A DNA stretch of 55,597 bases, from NCBI GenBank assembly GCA_017633985.1, contig JAGBOF010000032.1, forward strand, positions 1-55,597. Direction: 5' to 3'. Positions 1 to 6,955 of the stretch are shown one piece after another. Source of the DNA: Bacteroidales bacterium. GTDB lineage: Bacteria; Bacteroidota; Bacteroidia; Bacteroidales; P3. A model generated the notes under the pieces. It did not search any database. It was not told the DNA's origin and saw only the letters and a list, made by a program, of their open reading frames with translations. The position numbers and the translations under genes are program-made. Every line of letters starts with the position of its first letter. Position 1 is the first letter of the stretch.

Positions 1-26
1 TACTACTTCCATCTCCTGTTAAAATT

Positions 27-68
27 CCGTCCGTCCGTCCATGTATATATGTTTGGACGGACGGACGG
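27..68. repeat. Perfect 14-bp inverted repeat made of CCGT/ACGG tetranucleotides
   Basis: The left arm (27-40) is a run of CCGT units and the right arm (55-68) is its exact complement, with a 14-base AT-rich loop. As RNA it forms a strong hairpin flanked by A and T runs, so it may be a bidirectional terminator at the window edge. The tandem tetranucleotide makes the stem length prone to slippage. No gene upstream is visible to test this. Confidence 0.7.
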
Positions 69-340
69 TTTTGAATAAAAATATTAACGCATTGATACGC
101 AATAAAATGCATGAAAATGCGTACTGAAACGACAAAACGGCACTGAAAAATTTTCTTTTGATACTTTGTTGTGAATTTTTGAAAAAACTGCGGACGCTTT
201 GGCGCATGCAAATCAGTTTAAACGTGCGGAATGCATAAAAATTTTAACGCCTTAAAAAATTATTAAAACGGCGTAAAAAAATATTTTAACGGCGTAAAAA
301 TTTCTTTAAACGCCTTCTTTTTTGAGAAAAATAAAACGGA
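69..340. other. Gene-free AT-rich stretch with degenerate AACGCC/GGCGTT motifs
   Basis: I see no convincing gene. Bases 240-320 hold four loosely spaced copies of TTTTAACGCC or AAAACGGCG in both orientations. The same motif forms terminators and short repeats elsewhere in the window (9921, 25010, 29905, 34190, 49050, 54310). Confidence 0.5.
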
Positions 341-365
341 AAAAGACGGACAAAATCCGTCTTTT
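341..365 (-). terminator. Intrinsic terminator of the outer-membrane protein gene at 407-1402
   Basis: A perfect 10-bp stem AAAAGACGGA / TCCGTCTTTT (341-350 / 356-365) with a 5-base loop. Read on the minus strand it follows the stop of the 407-1402 gene and runs into a T-rich tail. Confidence 0.8.
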
Positions 366-406
366 CCAAAAATAAACAACACACTGAATATTAGTTATTA
401 CGCATT

Positions 407-1402
407 TTACAGACCGAATATCACTCCGAAGGCGAAAGGTTTCAATTCTTTGCCGTAAGAGTCTTTGAAAATTGGTGTCAAAGAGTGCGAAGCGTAGAAC
501 GTCAGACCGTAAAACTGCACTCCTAAAGTTGCATCGGCTTTAAAGGTATTGAATTGGTTGAAGCTGCTGCCCGTGGAATTCTTCTGCTTGATGCCGTCTG
601 TTTTGAAGTTTTGTTTGAATCCCGTATGAGAATTGCGGTAATTCAAGCCTCCGACAACGCCTGCGTGCAGTTGTACATTGTGTGCCACACGTAAGTTAAG
701 CATCAAAGGAACGGTTATATAACGTGCCACAAGTTTGAATTTTCCTTTCGATACGCTGCCTGCCAAAGCTGAATTGTTGAAAACATCCAACGCAAAAGTA
801 TCGTCAAAACGGAACACATTGCTTTGCAGTCCCAATCCTGTGGAAACCCATAAGCGGTTGTCAGGACAGATGTTCAAAATGTAGGAAAAATCCCATTTGG
901 AGGACCATTTCAAAGAGTAAGCGTCATTACCGTCAGGGGTTGCAAACATACCGTCGTCAGACCAGTTCAGGTAGCCGTAACCGATAGCAAAATCGGAAGA
1001 TAATGTGCGTTTGCGGTTAGGTTTTTTGCCGCAGCAATCGTTGTTTTTCGGCGGTCTGTTGCCGTGTTTAGGCGGCATAAACTCTTTGAAAAATCCTTCA
1101 AAAAAGCCACTCGAATCGCTTTCGGTAAATTCCCAATTGCCGTCATCACCGCCTTTGAGGATAAAGGTTTTGGATAATCCGTTTAACAGTGCCGAGTCGT
1201 TACCGATAACGATAGTCGTGTCGAAATTAAAGGATTTGCCGTTGGTGATGATTGTCGTCGTATCGCTGTTACGCACGATTTTTAAGGTGTCTTCCGTGTT
1301 TGTTTTGCCCAAATCGGCAAGCAAACCCTGCGTGTTTGCGGATAAACCTCCCGCAGTCAATAAAAATAAAGCACCGGTTAATAAAATCTTTGTCTTTTTC
1401 AT
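407..1402 (-). CDS. PorT-like outer-membrane beta-barrel protein of sigma module A
   Basis: 331 residues from the ATG at 1402, which begins MKKTKILLTG and opens a clear signal peptide ending near SAN; the frame is open 21 codons further upstream but that extension looks unlike a secretory start. The middle carries a basic Pro/Lys/Asn-rich linker with CC. The C-terminal half reads as alternating strands ending in Phe-Gly-Leu, typical of Bacteroidota outer-membrane beta-barrel domains. It is paralogous to 6076-6864: both share KLVARY(I/V)TVPL, LHAG(V/L)(V/I)GG and NSHTG in the same order. It lies 25 bases after the anti-sigma gene, last in an apparent sigma/anti-sigma/barrel operon, so it may be a stress-sensed envelope protein. 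Substrate unknown. Confidence 0.75.
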   Translation of the reverse strand: MKKTKILLTGALFLLTAGGLSANTQGLLADLGKTNTEDTLKIVRNSDTTTIITNGKSFNFDTTIVIGNDSALLNGLSKTFILKGGDDGNWEFTESDSSGFFEGFFKEFMPPKHGNRPPKNNDCCGKKPNRKRTLSSDFAIGYGYLNWSDDGMFATPDGNDAYSLKWSSKWDFSYILNICPDNRLWVSTGLGLQSNVFRFDDTFALDVFNNSALAGSVSKGKFKLVARYITVPLMLNLRVAHNVQLHAGVVGGLNYRNSHTGFKQNFKTDGIKQKNSTGSSFNQFNTFKADATLGVQFYGLTFYASHSLTPIFKDSYGKELKPFAFGVIFGL

Positions 1403-1427
1403 TTTTGTATATGTTTTTTTGTTCGTA

Positions 1428-2222
1428 TTAAAACTTATATGCAATCCGTTCTTTTGCTTTGTCAATCATTCCGCCTGTCTTACGGTTCACGTAGTTGATA
1501 AACGGATTGTTGTGTTTGGGCTGTTCGGATTTGACGTAAATGATTTTGATTGTGTCCATATCGCCCGGCAATTCATCCACTTCCTGTATGTAAGTAACGG
1601 AGTTCTGCATTGCAATATCAGTATTGTCAGGTATTTGCTGCATTGAAGTATTCGTTTTGACCGCTATGTCGGAAGTGTTGTCCTCGGTTGCGTTTGCGGC
1701 ATCATTTTCAGGAATTGCAGTTGCGGACTGACTTTTTGTTTGAATGGGTTTGTCAATTGCAGCATAGGTTTCTTTTGCCTTTGTAAGCAGATTGCAGTCC
1801 TCATTCTTTGTGTCCGTATAAACATCTTCGGTTTGATTTTTTGCCTCCGTAAGGTTGGCTGCAATCTCTTTGCCCTCATCAACGCCTTCAACGCTTTGAT
1901 AAGACAGATTGTAAACGCCTTTTATAGCCAAAAGCAACACGATCATTGCAGCCGCACCGCTTATCCATTTCACATAGCGGCTTATCAGGATTATTTTCTT
2001 TGATTGGCTACCCGTTGCGGCATTGAACAATTCTTCCTTATCGCCGTATACGATATCCGAAGGTTCTTCTATGGTAAGTGCGGGGTCATACAAATTGAGC
2101 ATCTCTTTGTATTCGGGGTGCAAAGAAAGGTATTTATCCGCCTCTTTGACCTCCTGCGCAGAAAGATTACCCTCCGCATAGTCATACAATACAGCTTCAA
2201 TATTTTCTTTGGTTATTATCAT
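1428..2222 (-). CDS. Anti-sigma-like membrane protein, module A
   Basis: 264 residues. Residues 1-60 are a helical cytoplasmic segment (ITKENIEAVLYDYAEGNLS and following) suited to holding a sigma factor. One membrane helix lies at about 86-106. The rest is a Thr/Asn/Asp-rich periplasmic tail. No HxxxCxxC zinc motif is present, so this is not a ZAS anti-sigma by sequence. The role is inferred from position directly after an ECF sigma gene (31-base gap) and from the same order in module B. The first 60 residues are nearly the same as in 4512-5348, and the DNA coding them is close to identical over about 60 bases. Confidence 0.7.
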   Translation of the reverse strand: MIITKENIEAVLYDYAEGNLSAQEVKEADKYLSLHPEYKEMLNLYDPALTIEEPSDIVYGDKEELFNAATGSQSKKIILISRYVKWISGAAAMIVLLLAIKGVYNLSYQSVEGVDEGKEIAANLTEAKNQTEDVYTDTKNEDCNLLTKAKETYAAIDKPIQTKSQSATAIPENDAANATEDNTSDIAVKTNTSMQQIPDNTDIAMQNSVTYIQEVDELPGDMDTIKIIYVKSEQPKHNNPFINYVNRKTGGMIDKAKERIAYKF

Positions 2223-2253
2223 TGTTCTATCTTTGTTTTAATCCTGTTTTCAA

Positions 2254-2733
2254 TCAGTTTGCCGTCAATAATTTTGCTTTTACTTTTGCTCTGAAGATGT
2301 TTATTTTAACGTTTTCTTCGCTTATCTGAAGTGTTCGGGCTATTTCCTTTATTGAAAACCCGCTCCATTCTTTGAGCATCAGACATTGTTTCATTGTTTC
2401 GGGCAGTTTCTCAAGCAATATGTCGCATTGTTGTTTGTTTTCATAGTTGTTATGGGTTTTGGGGTTGCTTGGTTCATTCAAATCGTTGATTGACGAAGTT
2501 TCCTGTCTTATCTTGTTGTAGCGTATAAGTTTAAGCATTTTGTTGTGAGCGGTGATAAACAGCCAATTCTTTACTTTGGAGTTGTCTATTTTCGTTCTGT
2601 CCTGCCAAAGAGCCGTAAAAGTATCCTGCAGTATATCCTTTGCGTCATTCATATCCTGTAAGTTTTTCACAAGATAGCGCAATACGCCGTCGGAATAGTT
2701 GTTTATATGTTGTTTATAGTCTTTTTCAGTCAC
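2254..2733 (-). CDS. ECF-type RNA polymerase sigma factor, module A
   Basis: 159 residues, the usual ECF length. Region 2 is visible as the YLVKNLQD...AKDILQDTFTALW segment and the following WLFITAHNKMLKLIR. Region 4 is the helix-turn-helix LPETMKQCLMLKEWSGFSIKEIA with SEENVKINIFRAKVK. It should direct core polymerase to a small regulon that probably includes its own operon, since the upstream DNA shares a TTGTAACTTTT box with the second sigma operon. It is the first gene of the minus-strand operon sigma, anti-sigma, barrel. Confidence 0.88.
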   Translation of the reverse strand: MTEKDYKQHINNYSDGVLRYLVKNLQDMNDAKDILQDTFTALWQDRTKIDNSKVKNWLFITAHNKMLKLIRYNKIRQETSSINDLNEPSNPKTHNNYENKQQCDILLEKLPETMKQCLMLKEWSGFSIKEIARTLQISEENVKINIFRAKVKAKLLTAN

Positions 2734-2814
2734 TTGTTTATTGTTTTACGGTCCTTTTTACGTTGTCGGGACAGTTTTTTACCGCATGTGTTTATTATTA
2801 AAACCCCTGACACC

Positions 2815-2857
2815 CCCGAAAAGTTACAAATTGTTGCAAAAAAATTTCAATAAAAAA
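2815..2857 (-). promoter_or_regulatory. Candidate ECF-dependent promoter region of sigma module A
   Basis: On the minus strand a T run is followed by TTGAAATTTTTTTGCA and then TTGTAACTTTT. The same series, differing in about six bases, lies upstream of the second sigma gene (5970-6011). TAAC resembles ECF -35 boxes. This suggests one or both sigma factors read both operons. The -10 box cannot be placed with confidence. Confidence 0.5.
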
Positions 2858-2887
2858 GTCTTACAAGTTGATTTTCACCCATAAGAC
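2852..2887 (-). terminator. Terminator of the mntA-hepT operon
   Basis: The stem GTCTTA / TAAGAC (2858-2863 / 2882-2887) is followed on the minus strand by six T. It lies just after the hepT stop codon. Its T run merges with the conserved element upstream of sigma module A. Confidence 0.6.
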
Positions 2888-2907
2888 CGTTTATATTTTT
2901 TGTACAT

Positions 2908-3288
2908 TCAGAATTCATCCTCACTGTTTTCCCATTCCTCCCAATCAGTTTCGGATAAATACCTCTTAGCTTGCGATTTTATTTCAGGGATACTGTTGAT
3001 TGCCGTTCCCCAAAGTATTTTCGCTTCAATATTTGCGTAATCGTGAACAAGAACATGACGCATTCCTGCCACAACATCCCAAGGTGTTTGGGGATGGTTG
3101 CGTTTAAATGCTTTGGTAAGCATATATGCAGCCTCTCCTACGACTTCTACGTTTTTCATTACTGCATAATATATCTTTATATCTGCAATAAATTCTTCAT
3201 AAGTGGCACCTTCTACACATTTGGCGACGTTTTCGGAATATTTTATTATATCCTCTATGCGGCCTTTGTCTCTAGCTTTCTCTCTCAT
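2908..3288 (-). CDS. hepT: HepT-type HEPN ribonuclease toxin
   Basis: 126 residues, all helical in appearance, HepT/DUF86 family. The HEPN catalytic motif R-X4-H-X-Y is intact as R77, H82 and Y84. In characterised MntA-HepT pairs the HEPN protein is an RNase toxin and the partner adds AMP to the tyrosine of this motif. The start overlaps the end of mntA by 17 bases, the usual coupling. With all key residues present the pair looks functional. Confidence 0.85.
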   Translation of the reverse strand: MREKARDKGRIEDIIKYSENVAKCVEGATYEEFIADIKIYYAVMKNVEVVGEAAYMLTKAFKRNHPQTPWDVVAGMRHVLVHDYANIEAKILWGTAINSIPEIKSQAKRYLSETDWEEWENSEDEF

Positions 3289-3574
3289 ATATTAATATTT
3301 TATCTTTTTCTGCAGTTGCAGCTGCATACGGACGTAATGATCCGTCAACAACTAAATCTACATCTCTGTTAAGTAATTTTCTTAAATCCATAAGCATTCC
3401 CCCTTGCGTAAAAAGCGTAAAAGGTTTGCCTGAATAATCGGGAACAAAAAGTATGTCCACATCGCTGTTTTCCGTTTCTTCACCCCGTGCGAAAGAACCG
3501 AAAAGCCATGCCTTCAAAACGGGTTGTGTTTTGAAGTATTCGGCTATTTTCTCTGTCATTGCTTGTGTTGTCAT
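3272..3574 (-). CDS. mntA: MntA-type minimal nucleotidyltransferase antitoxin
   Basis: 100 residues from the ATG at 3574 (MTTQAM). An upstream in-frame ATG at 3601 adds nine residues and is less likely. The signature GS-X10-D-X-D is exact (G26, S27, D38, D40), with a further DVD downstream in RDVDLVV. The family AMPylates its HepT partner to neutralise it. It is first in a two-gene minus-strand operon with hepT. Three 21-base tandem repeats (3649-3711) lie in its upstream region. Confidence 0.85.
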   Translation of the reverse strand: MTTQAMTEKIAEYFKTQPVLKAWLFGSFARGEETENSDVDILFVPDYSGKPFTLFTQGGMLMDLRKLLNRDVDLVVDGSLRPYAAATAEKDKILIYERES

Positions 3575-3648
3575 AACTGAAATGATTATTTCCGTGCGCA
3601 AAGTTACGTATTTTTTCTTTAAAATTGCAAATTACTGCGTTATATTCA

Positions 3649-3711
3649 CTGTTTATTAAAATTAAAAAGCTGTTTATTGAGATTAAAAAGCCGTTTATTG
3701 AAATTAAAAAG
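3649..3711. repeat. Three tandem 21-base repeats
   Basis: Three consecutive 21-base units (3649-3669, 3670-3690, 3691-3711), each of the form CYGTTTATTRARATTAAAAAG, head to tail without spacers. They lie between the mntA start and the stop of the next minus-strand gene, so they could be operator repeats for the TA operon or slippage products. Confidence 0.75.
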
Positions 3712-3784
3712 GAGTCTTAAATGTAATAAAACTCCTTCCAACAACACACTATTTTTGAATTATGCTTTTAAGATAATATTTTCT

Positions 3785-4492
3785 TTACGGCTTTACCGAT
3801 TTCTTGAATCTGTTTACTTCATTTCTCAAATCCTTACACAGTCTGTCGCTTTCCATAATGTCATTTACGAGATATTTTCCCGAGATTACTGTCGAGTAAT
3901 CCTTACAATTCATCAGCAGGTTGACCATTCCGTTGATTTTTACTACGCTTGATTTGCCGTTTCCTACAAGTGCCAAAGTATCAACGGCAATATCTTTAAG
4001 ATTTACTACACATGCGGAAGACAAATCCAAGACTAATTTTCTTACCTTCGATTTTCCTCCGATAGAAACAACACTTGATTGTCCCAACTCCAGATAAAGC
4101 ACACCGCATTCCGCACCGTCTATAAAGTTTACAACACTTGCCCGCTCGGTTTCCAAATAAAACATATCTCCGTCCAAACAATCCTTGAAATTTACCACGC
4201 CTGACGGACCTATCTGCACATAATGCAGATTTTTATACATAATTGTAGCTATTGAACCGTCAGGAATCTTGCCTGTTTTGCCTTTTTTTCCGGCTTTTCC
4301 TTTATAATACGGTATGCGTATACCGGTTTGCTCCGATTTTACGAAATTAACGATACTTCTTGCACCCAAAACGAAATCCGAATAACTTTCCTGCGTCAAT
4401 GAGTCCGTAATCCGTTGGTATAATTGCCCGCAATACGACGGCAAACTAACGTTTAAAAGCAATAAGACAACTAAAAATTTTATCTTTTTCAT
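3785..4492 (-). CDS. Secreted beta-solenoid-like protein (GIN/DUF2807-like), module B
   Basis: 235 residues with a signal peptide (MKKIKFLVVLLLLNVSLPSYC). From about residue 95 a short motif recurs: SGVVNF, ASVVNF, SSVVSI, ACVVNL, SSVVKI, STVIS, each about 20-24 residues apart. Such regular hydrophobic pairs with small residues suggest stacked strands, as in the GIN/DUF2807 putative adhesin-head fold; the match is by pattern only. A basic KGKAGKKGKTGK segment precedes it. It is last in the module B operon, 19 bases after the anti-sigma gene, in the slot held by the barrel protein in module A. Confidence 0.6.
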   Translation of the reverse strand: MKKIKFLVVLLLLNVSLPSYCGQLYQRITDSLTQESYSDFVLGARSIVNFVKSEQTGIRIPYYKGKAGKKGKTGKIPDGSIATIMYKNLHYVQIGPSGVVNFKDCLDGDMFYLETERASVVNFIDGAECGVLYLELGQSSVVSIGGKSKVRKLVLDLSSACVVNLKDIAVDTLALVGNGKSSVVKINGMVNLLMNCKDYSTVISGKYLVNDIMESDRLCKDLRNEVNRFKKSVKP

Positions 4493-4511
4493 ATCTTTTT
4501 AATTTTAAATG

Positions 4512-5348
4512 TTAATATTCTGTTTTGTTTCCTGCAAATAATTCTTCTTTTGCATTGCTGAACCAACGTTTTACACGTTTCCAAAGCGTAGGTTTGTTGT
4601 TAAAGAAAATTATGCGGTATTCAAAATCTTCATAATCACTGACTGATACCTCTTGATTGTCATCCTGCAAATAAGAATCATTGTTTGAAGCCATTACGGC
4701 GAAGTTATCAGGGTCTGTTTCCCCGTTTTCAAAGGTGTCAAGTGTAGTTTGGGCAAGATATTCCTGCGTTTGGGAAATTTCTTCCGTAAAGTTGTCGTAA
4801 GTAGAAGGTGTAATACCGTTGCCTTCGGGCTGGTTATTTTCGCCCTGTGGTGTATTAATTTTGCCCCTTGCGGAATCAGTGTCGGAAAAAACAGTTTTTT
4901 TAGGTAAAAAAAAGGGTTTTTTTGCATCAAAAAAAGGGTTTTTTTCGGAATTATTCTGCGACGGGGCGGCGGAGATATGCGTCAAGGCATTATTAGTATC
5001 CGTAACAGAAGCATTGTTATGGCTGTCCTGATACATATAAATACTGCCTATTGCAATGATTATCAATGCCGCTGCGGCAACACCGCTTAAACGTTGTATA
5101 CGGCGCCTTATCAATACTTTATCTGCATGTTTGTTGCCGACGGTTTGCCTCAAAACCTCCTCTTTTTCAGCAAATACGTAAGCGTTTTCTTCGGGAATTT
5201 TCAGCATGGGGTCGTATTCAAGGAGCATTTCCTTGTATTCGGAATGCAGATTGAGGTACTTTTCAACCGCCTTGACCTCCTGCAAAGAAAGATTGCCCTC
5301 CGCATAGTCATACAATACAGCTTCAATATTTTCTTTTGTTATATTCAT
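4512..5348 (-). CDS. Anti-sigma-like membrane protein, module B, with an in-frame repeat element
   Basis: 278 residues. Residues 1-60 are almost the same as in the module A protein. A membrane helix lies at about 86-104 after an RRR cluster. The periplasmic tail is Asn/Thr/Asp-rich. Residues 134-160 (NPFF..KKPFF..KKTVF) are coded by a copy of the AAAAAA-NNN-TTTTTT repeat element found in three intergenic places, so the repeat has been accepted in frame in a flexible linker. It follows the sigma gene by 29 bases. Function inferred from position and paralogy. Confidence 0.7.
   Translation of the reverse strand: MNITKENIEAVLYDYAEGNLSLQEVKAVEKYLNLHSEYKEMLLEYDPMLKIPEENAYVFAEKEEVLRQTVGNKHADKVLIRRRIQRLSGVAAAALIIIAIGSIYMYQDSHNNASVTDTNNALTHISAAPSQNNSEKNPFFDAKKPFFLPKKTVFSDTDSARGKINTPQGENNQPEGNGITPSTYDNFTEEISQTQEYLAQTTLDTFENGETDPDNFAVMASNNDSYLQDDNQEVSVSDYEDFEYRIIFFNNKPTLWKRVKRWFSNAKEELFAGNKTEY
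4855..4974. repeat. Three-slot palindromic repeat element, copy 1 (within a coding sequence)
   Basis: Read on the plus strand the slots are AAAAAA-CAG-TTTTTT, then A-GGG-T, then A-GGG-T, separated by about five bases (TAGGT, GCATC). The flanks are degraded versions of the GC-rich arms seen in the other copies (GCCCCTTGCGG on the left, CGACGGGGCGG on the right). It is translated on the minus strand as part of the anti-sigma-like protein. Confidence 0.85.
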
Positions 5349-5377
5349 ATCCTAAATCAAATGTCCGGTATCCTGAA

Positions 5378-5905
5378 TCACATATCCTTTAATATTTCAC
5401 GCAATTTTTTTCTGGCACGGAACAGCGTTATTTTGACGTTTTGCTCGCTTATGCCCGTAATTTGCGAAATCTCGCTTGTCTTGTACCCTTCCCAATCCTT
5501 TAAAAGCAAACACGAACGCATATTTTCGGGCAATTGTTCCATAGCACGGTTTATAAGTTGTTTATTATCGTAATCGGTTTCCCTGCCGACGGCTTTAGCA
5601 TCATGAAAGTTATGCATCTCTTTAATACGGTCGGTTCTTATTTTAGTTTGTTTAAGGACGTTGAGCATATTTCTGTAAGCTACGGTAAAAAGATAGCTTT
5701 TCGCTTTTGCAAATTCAACATCCGTTTTGTTGTTCCAAAGAGTTATAAGGCTGTCCTGCAATATATCACGCGCATCTTCGTAATACTCCCCGCTGCAAAG
5801 ACCCGTGTCCGTATTCATACGGCTGCTGCGAAGATTCTTAACAAGAAAACGCATCACCCTGTCGCTTATTTGCATTACCGTATCCTTATATTCTTTGTCC
5901 GTCAT
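5378..5905 (-). CDS. ECF-type RNA polymerase sigma factor, module B
   Basis: 175 residues. Region 2 is DARDILQDSLITLWNNKTDV with SYLFTVAYRNMLNVLKQTKIR; region 4 is LPENMRSCLLLKDWEGYKTSEIS with SEQNVKITLFRARKKLR. It parallels the module A sigma factor but carries an extra insert (about residues 28-42) and is more diverged than the anti-sigma N-termini are. First gene of the operon sigma, anti-sigma, solenoid-like protein. Confidence 0.88.
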   Translation of the reverse strand: MTDKEYKDTVMQISDRVMRFLVKNLRSSRMNTDTGLCSGEYYEDARDILQDSLITLWNNKTDVEFAKAKSYLFTVAYRNMLNVLKQTKIRTDRIKEMHNFHDAKAVGRETDYDNKQLINRAMEQLPENMRSCLLLKDWEGYKTSEISQITGISEQNVKITLFRARKKLREILKDM

Positions 5906-5969
5906 TGGGTTTTAAGTCACTTATCAAGTCTTTTGTCCGACCGTTTTATAAGTATAACAATTCAAAGCG

Positions 5970-6011
5970 GCAAAAAGTTACAACAAAGTGCAAAAAAATT
6001 TCAATAAAAAA
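5970..6011 (-). promoter_or_regulatory. Candidate ECF-dependent promoter region of sigma module B
   Basis: Minus strand: TTTTTTATTGAAATTTTTT, GCA, then TTGTAACTTTTTGCCGC. It shares the TTGAAATTTTTTTGCA and TTGTAACTTTT blocks with module A (2815-2857) in the same order and nearly the same spacing. Probably the autoregulated promoter of the second sigma operon. Confidence 0.5.
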
Positions 6012-6044
6012 GGGTCTGAATGCCGTAAAAGGTTGTTTCAGACC
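6004..6044 (-). terminator. Terminator after the module B barrel gene
   Basis: Stem GGTCTGAA / TTCAGACC (6013-6020 / 6037-6044) followed on the minus strand by a CCCTTTTTT tail, just downstream of the stop at 6076. It separates the barrel gene from the sigma operon that follows. Confidence 0.75.
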
Positions 6045-6075
6045 TGATTAATAATTGAAGATGTGTATAAAACGT

Positions 6076-6864
6076 TTATATACCCAGCGAAATACCCCAA
6101 CTCATTGCGTGAGCAGAGAAATCGCTGTCGGATTTAAACGTGTTAAGTATTCCGTATTTGAAATAAAATGTCAGACGATACAAAGTAAATCCCGCCTGTG
6201 CGTCAAGTTTGAAAGGATTGAAGTCTTTGAACTCTTTTCTTGCCGTGTAGTCAAAATTATCTGCCGAAAGAAGGAATTTTTCCCCCGTATGGGAATTGTT
6301 AAAGTTCACTCCGCCGATAAGACCTGCGTGCAGGCTGAAAGGTTTTGACAACTTGTATTTGAATTGCAGCGGAACGGTGACGTATCTTGCCACCAATTTT
6401 TCCTCTGCCAGGTTACCCGAAGCAGTCAAAGGCGAAGGGAAATACACGTCTTGGAACTTAAAGATATTGCTTTCATATCCAAGACCCGTGTGAATGGAAA
6501 ACTGTTTGTTGCGGTAGAATATAATTTTCAGACGGATTGACCATTGTGTTCCGCCGTCGAATTTGTTTTTGTCCAAAGGATTGCCCGAAGCATCAAAAAG
6601 ACGGTTCGGCATAGTAAAATCCGTTAGTCCTAAATTACCGTAGCCTAAAGAAAGCCCCATAAGCGTTTTTCTTCCGGTAGCTTTTGCTTTTATCAATTTC
6701 CAACCCGGTATCTTTTCGCCGACACCCAATTCGTCCGCCTTTTCAACCACATTCTCCAAAATCTTTTCCTTCTTTTTCTTATTGGATTGTGCATCTGCAT
6801 CAGTAAGTCCGCAACATACCACAGCCAATAAACACATCAGTGCAATAATTCTTGTTTTTTTCAT
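6076..6864 (-). CDS. PorT-like outer-membrane beta-barrel protein, paralogue of 407-1402
   Basis: 262 residues from the ATG at 6864 (MKKTRIIALMC, signal peptide ending near ADA). The longer frame to 6930 adds 22 residues that do not look secretory. A short basic segment (NKKKKEK) follows the signal, then barrel strands ending GISLGI. Conserved blocks KLVARYVTVPL, LHAGLIGG and NSHTG align with the module A barrel. It stands just upstream of sigma module B but is separated by its own terminator, so the operon order is rearranged relative to module A. Confidence 0.75.
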   Translation of the reverse strand: MKKTRIIALMCLLAVVCCGLTDADAQSNKKKKEKILENVVEKADELGVGEKIPGWKLIKAKATGRKTLMGLSLGYGNLGLTDFTMPNRLFDASGNPLDKNKFDGGTQWSIRLKIIFYRNKQFSIHTGLGYESNIFKFQDVYFPSPLTASGNLAEEKLVARYVTVPLQFKYKLSKPFSLHAGLIGGVNFNNSHTGEKFLLSADNFDYTARKEFKDFNPFKLDAQAGFTLYRLTFYFKYGILNTFKSDSDFSAHAMSWGISLGI

Positions 6865-6955
6865 ATTTTTACTTATTGTTATTATAATTTTTCTGTAAAT
6901 CAAGGCAGACAAATGCGCCCTCCAGTACATATTATAATGTATAGTGTCCGTTTTA

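Noticed and set aside
1005-1646. A 213-codon plus-strand ORF opposite the barrel and anti-sigma genes
   Set aside because: It is the mirror of two well-supported genes, has no promoter and no family pattern.
6865-6930. Upstream extensions of the barrel, serS, pheS and flippase genes
   Set aside because: The longer frames overlap promoter boxes or neighbouring genes, or hide a signal peptide; the shorter starts were used.
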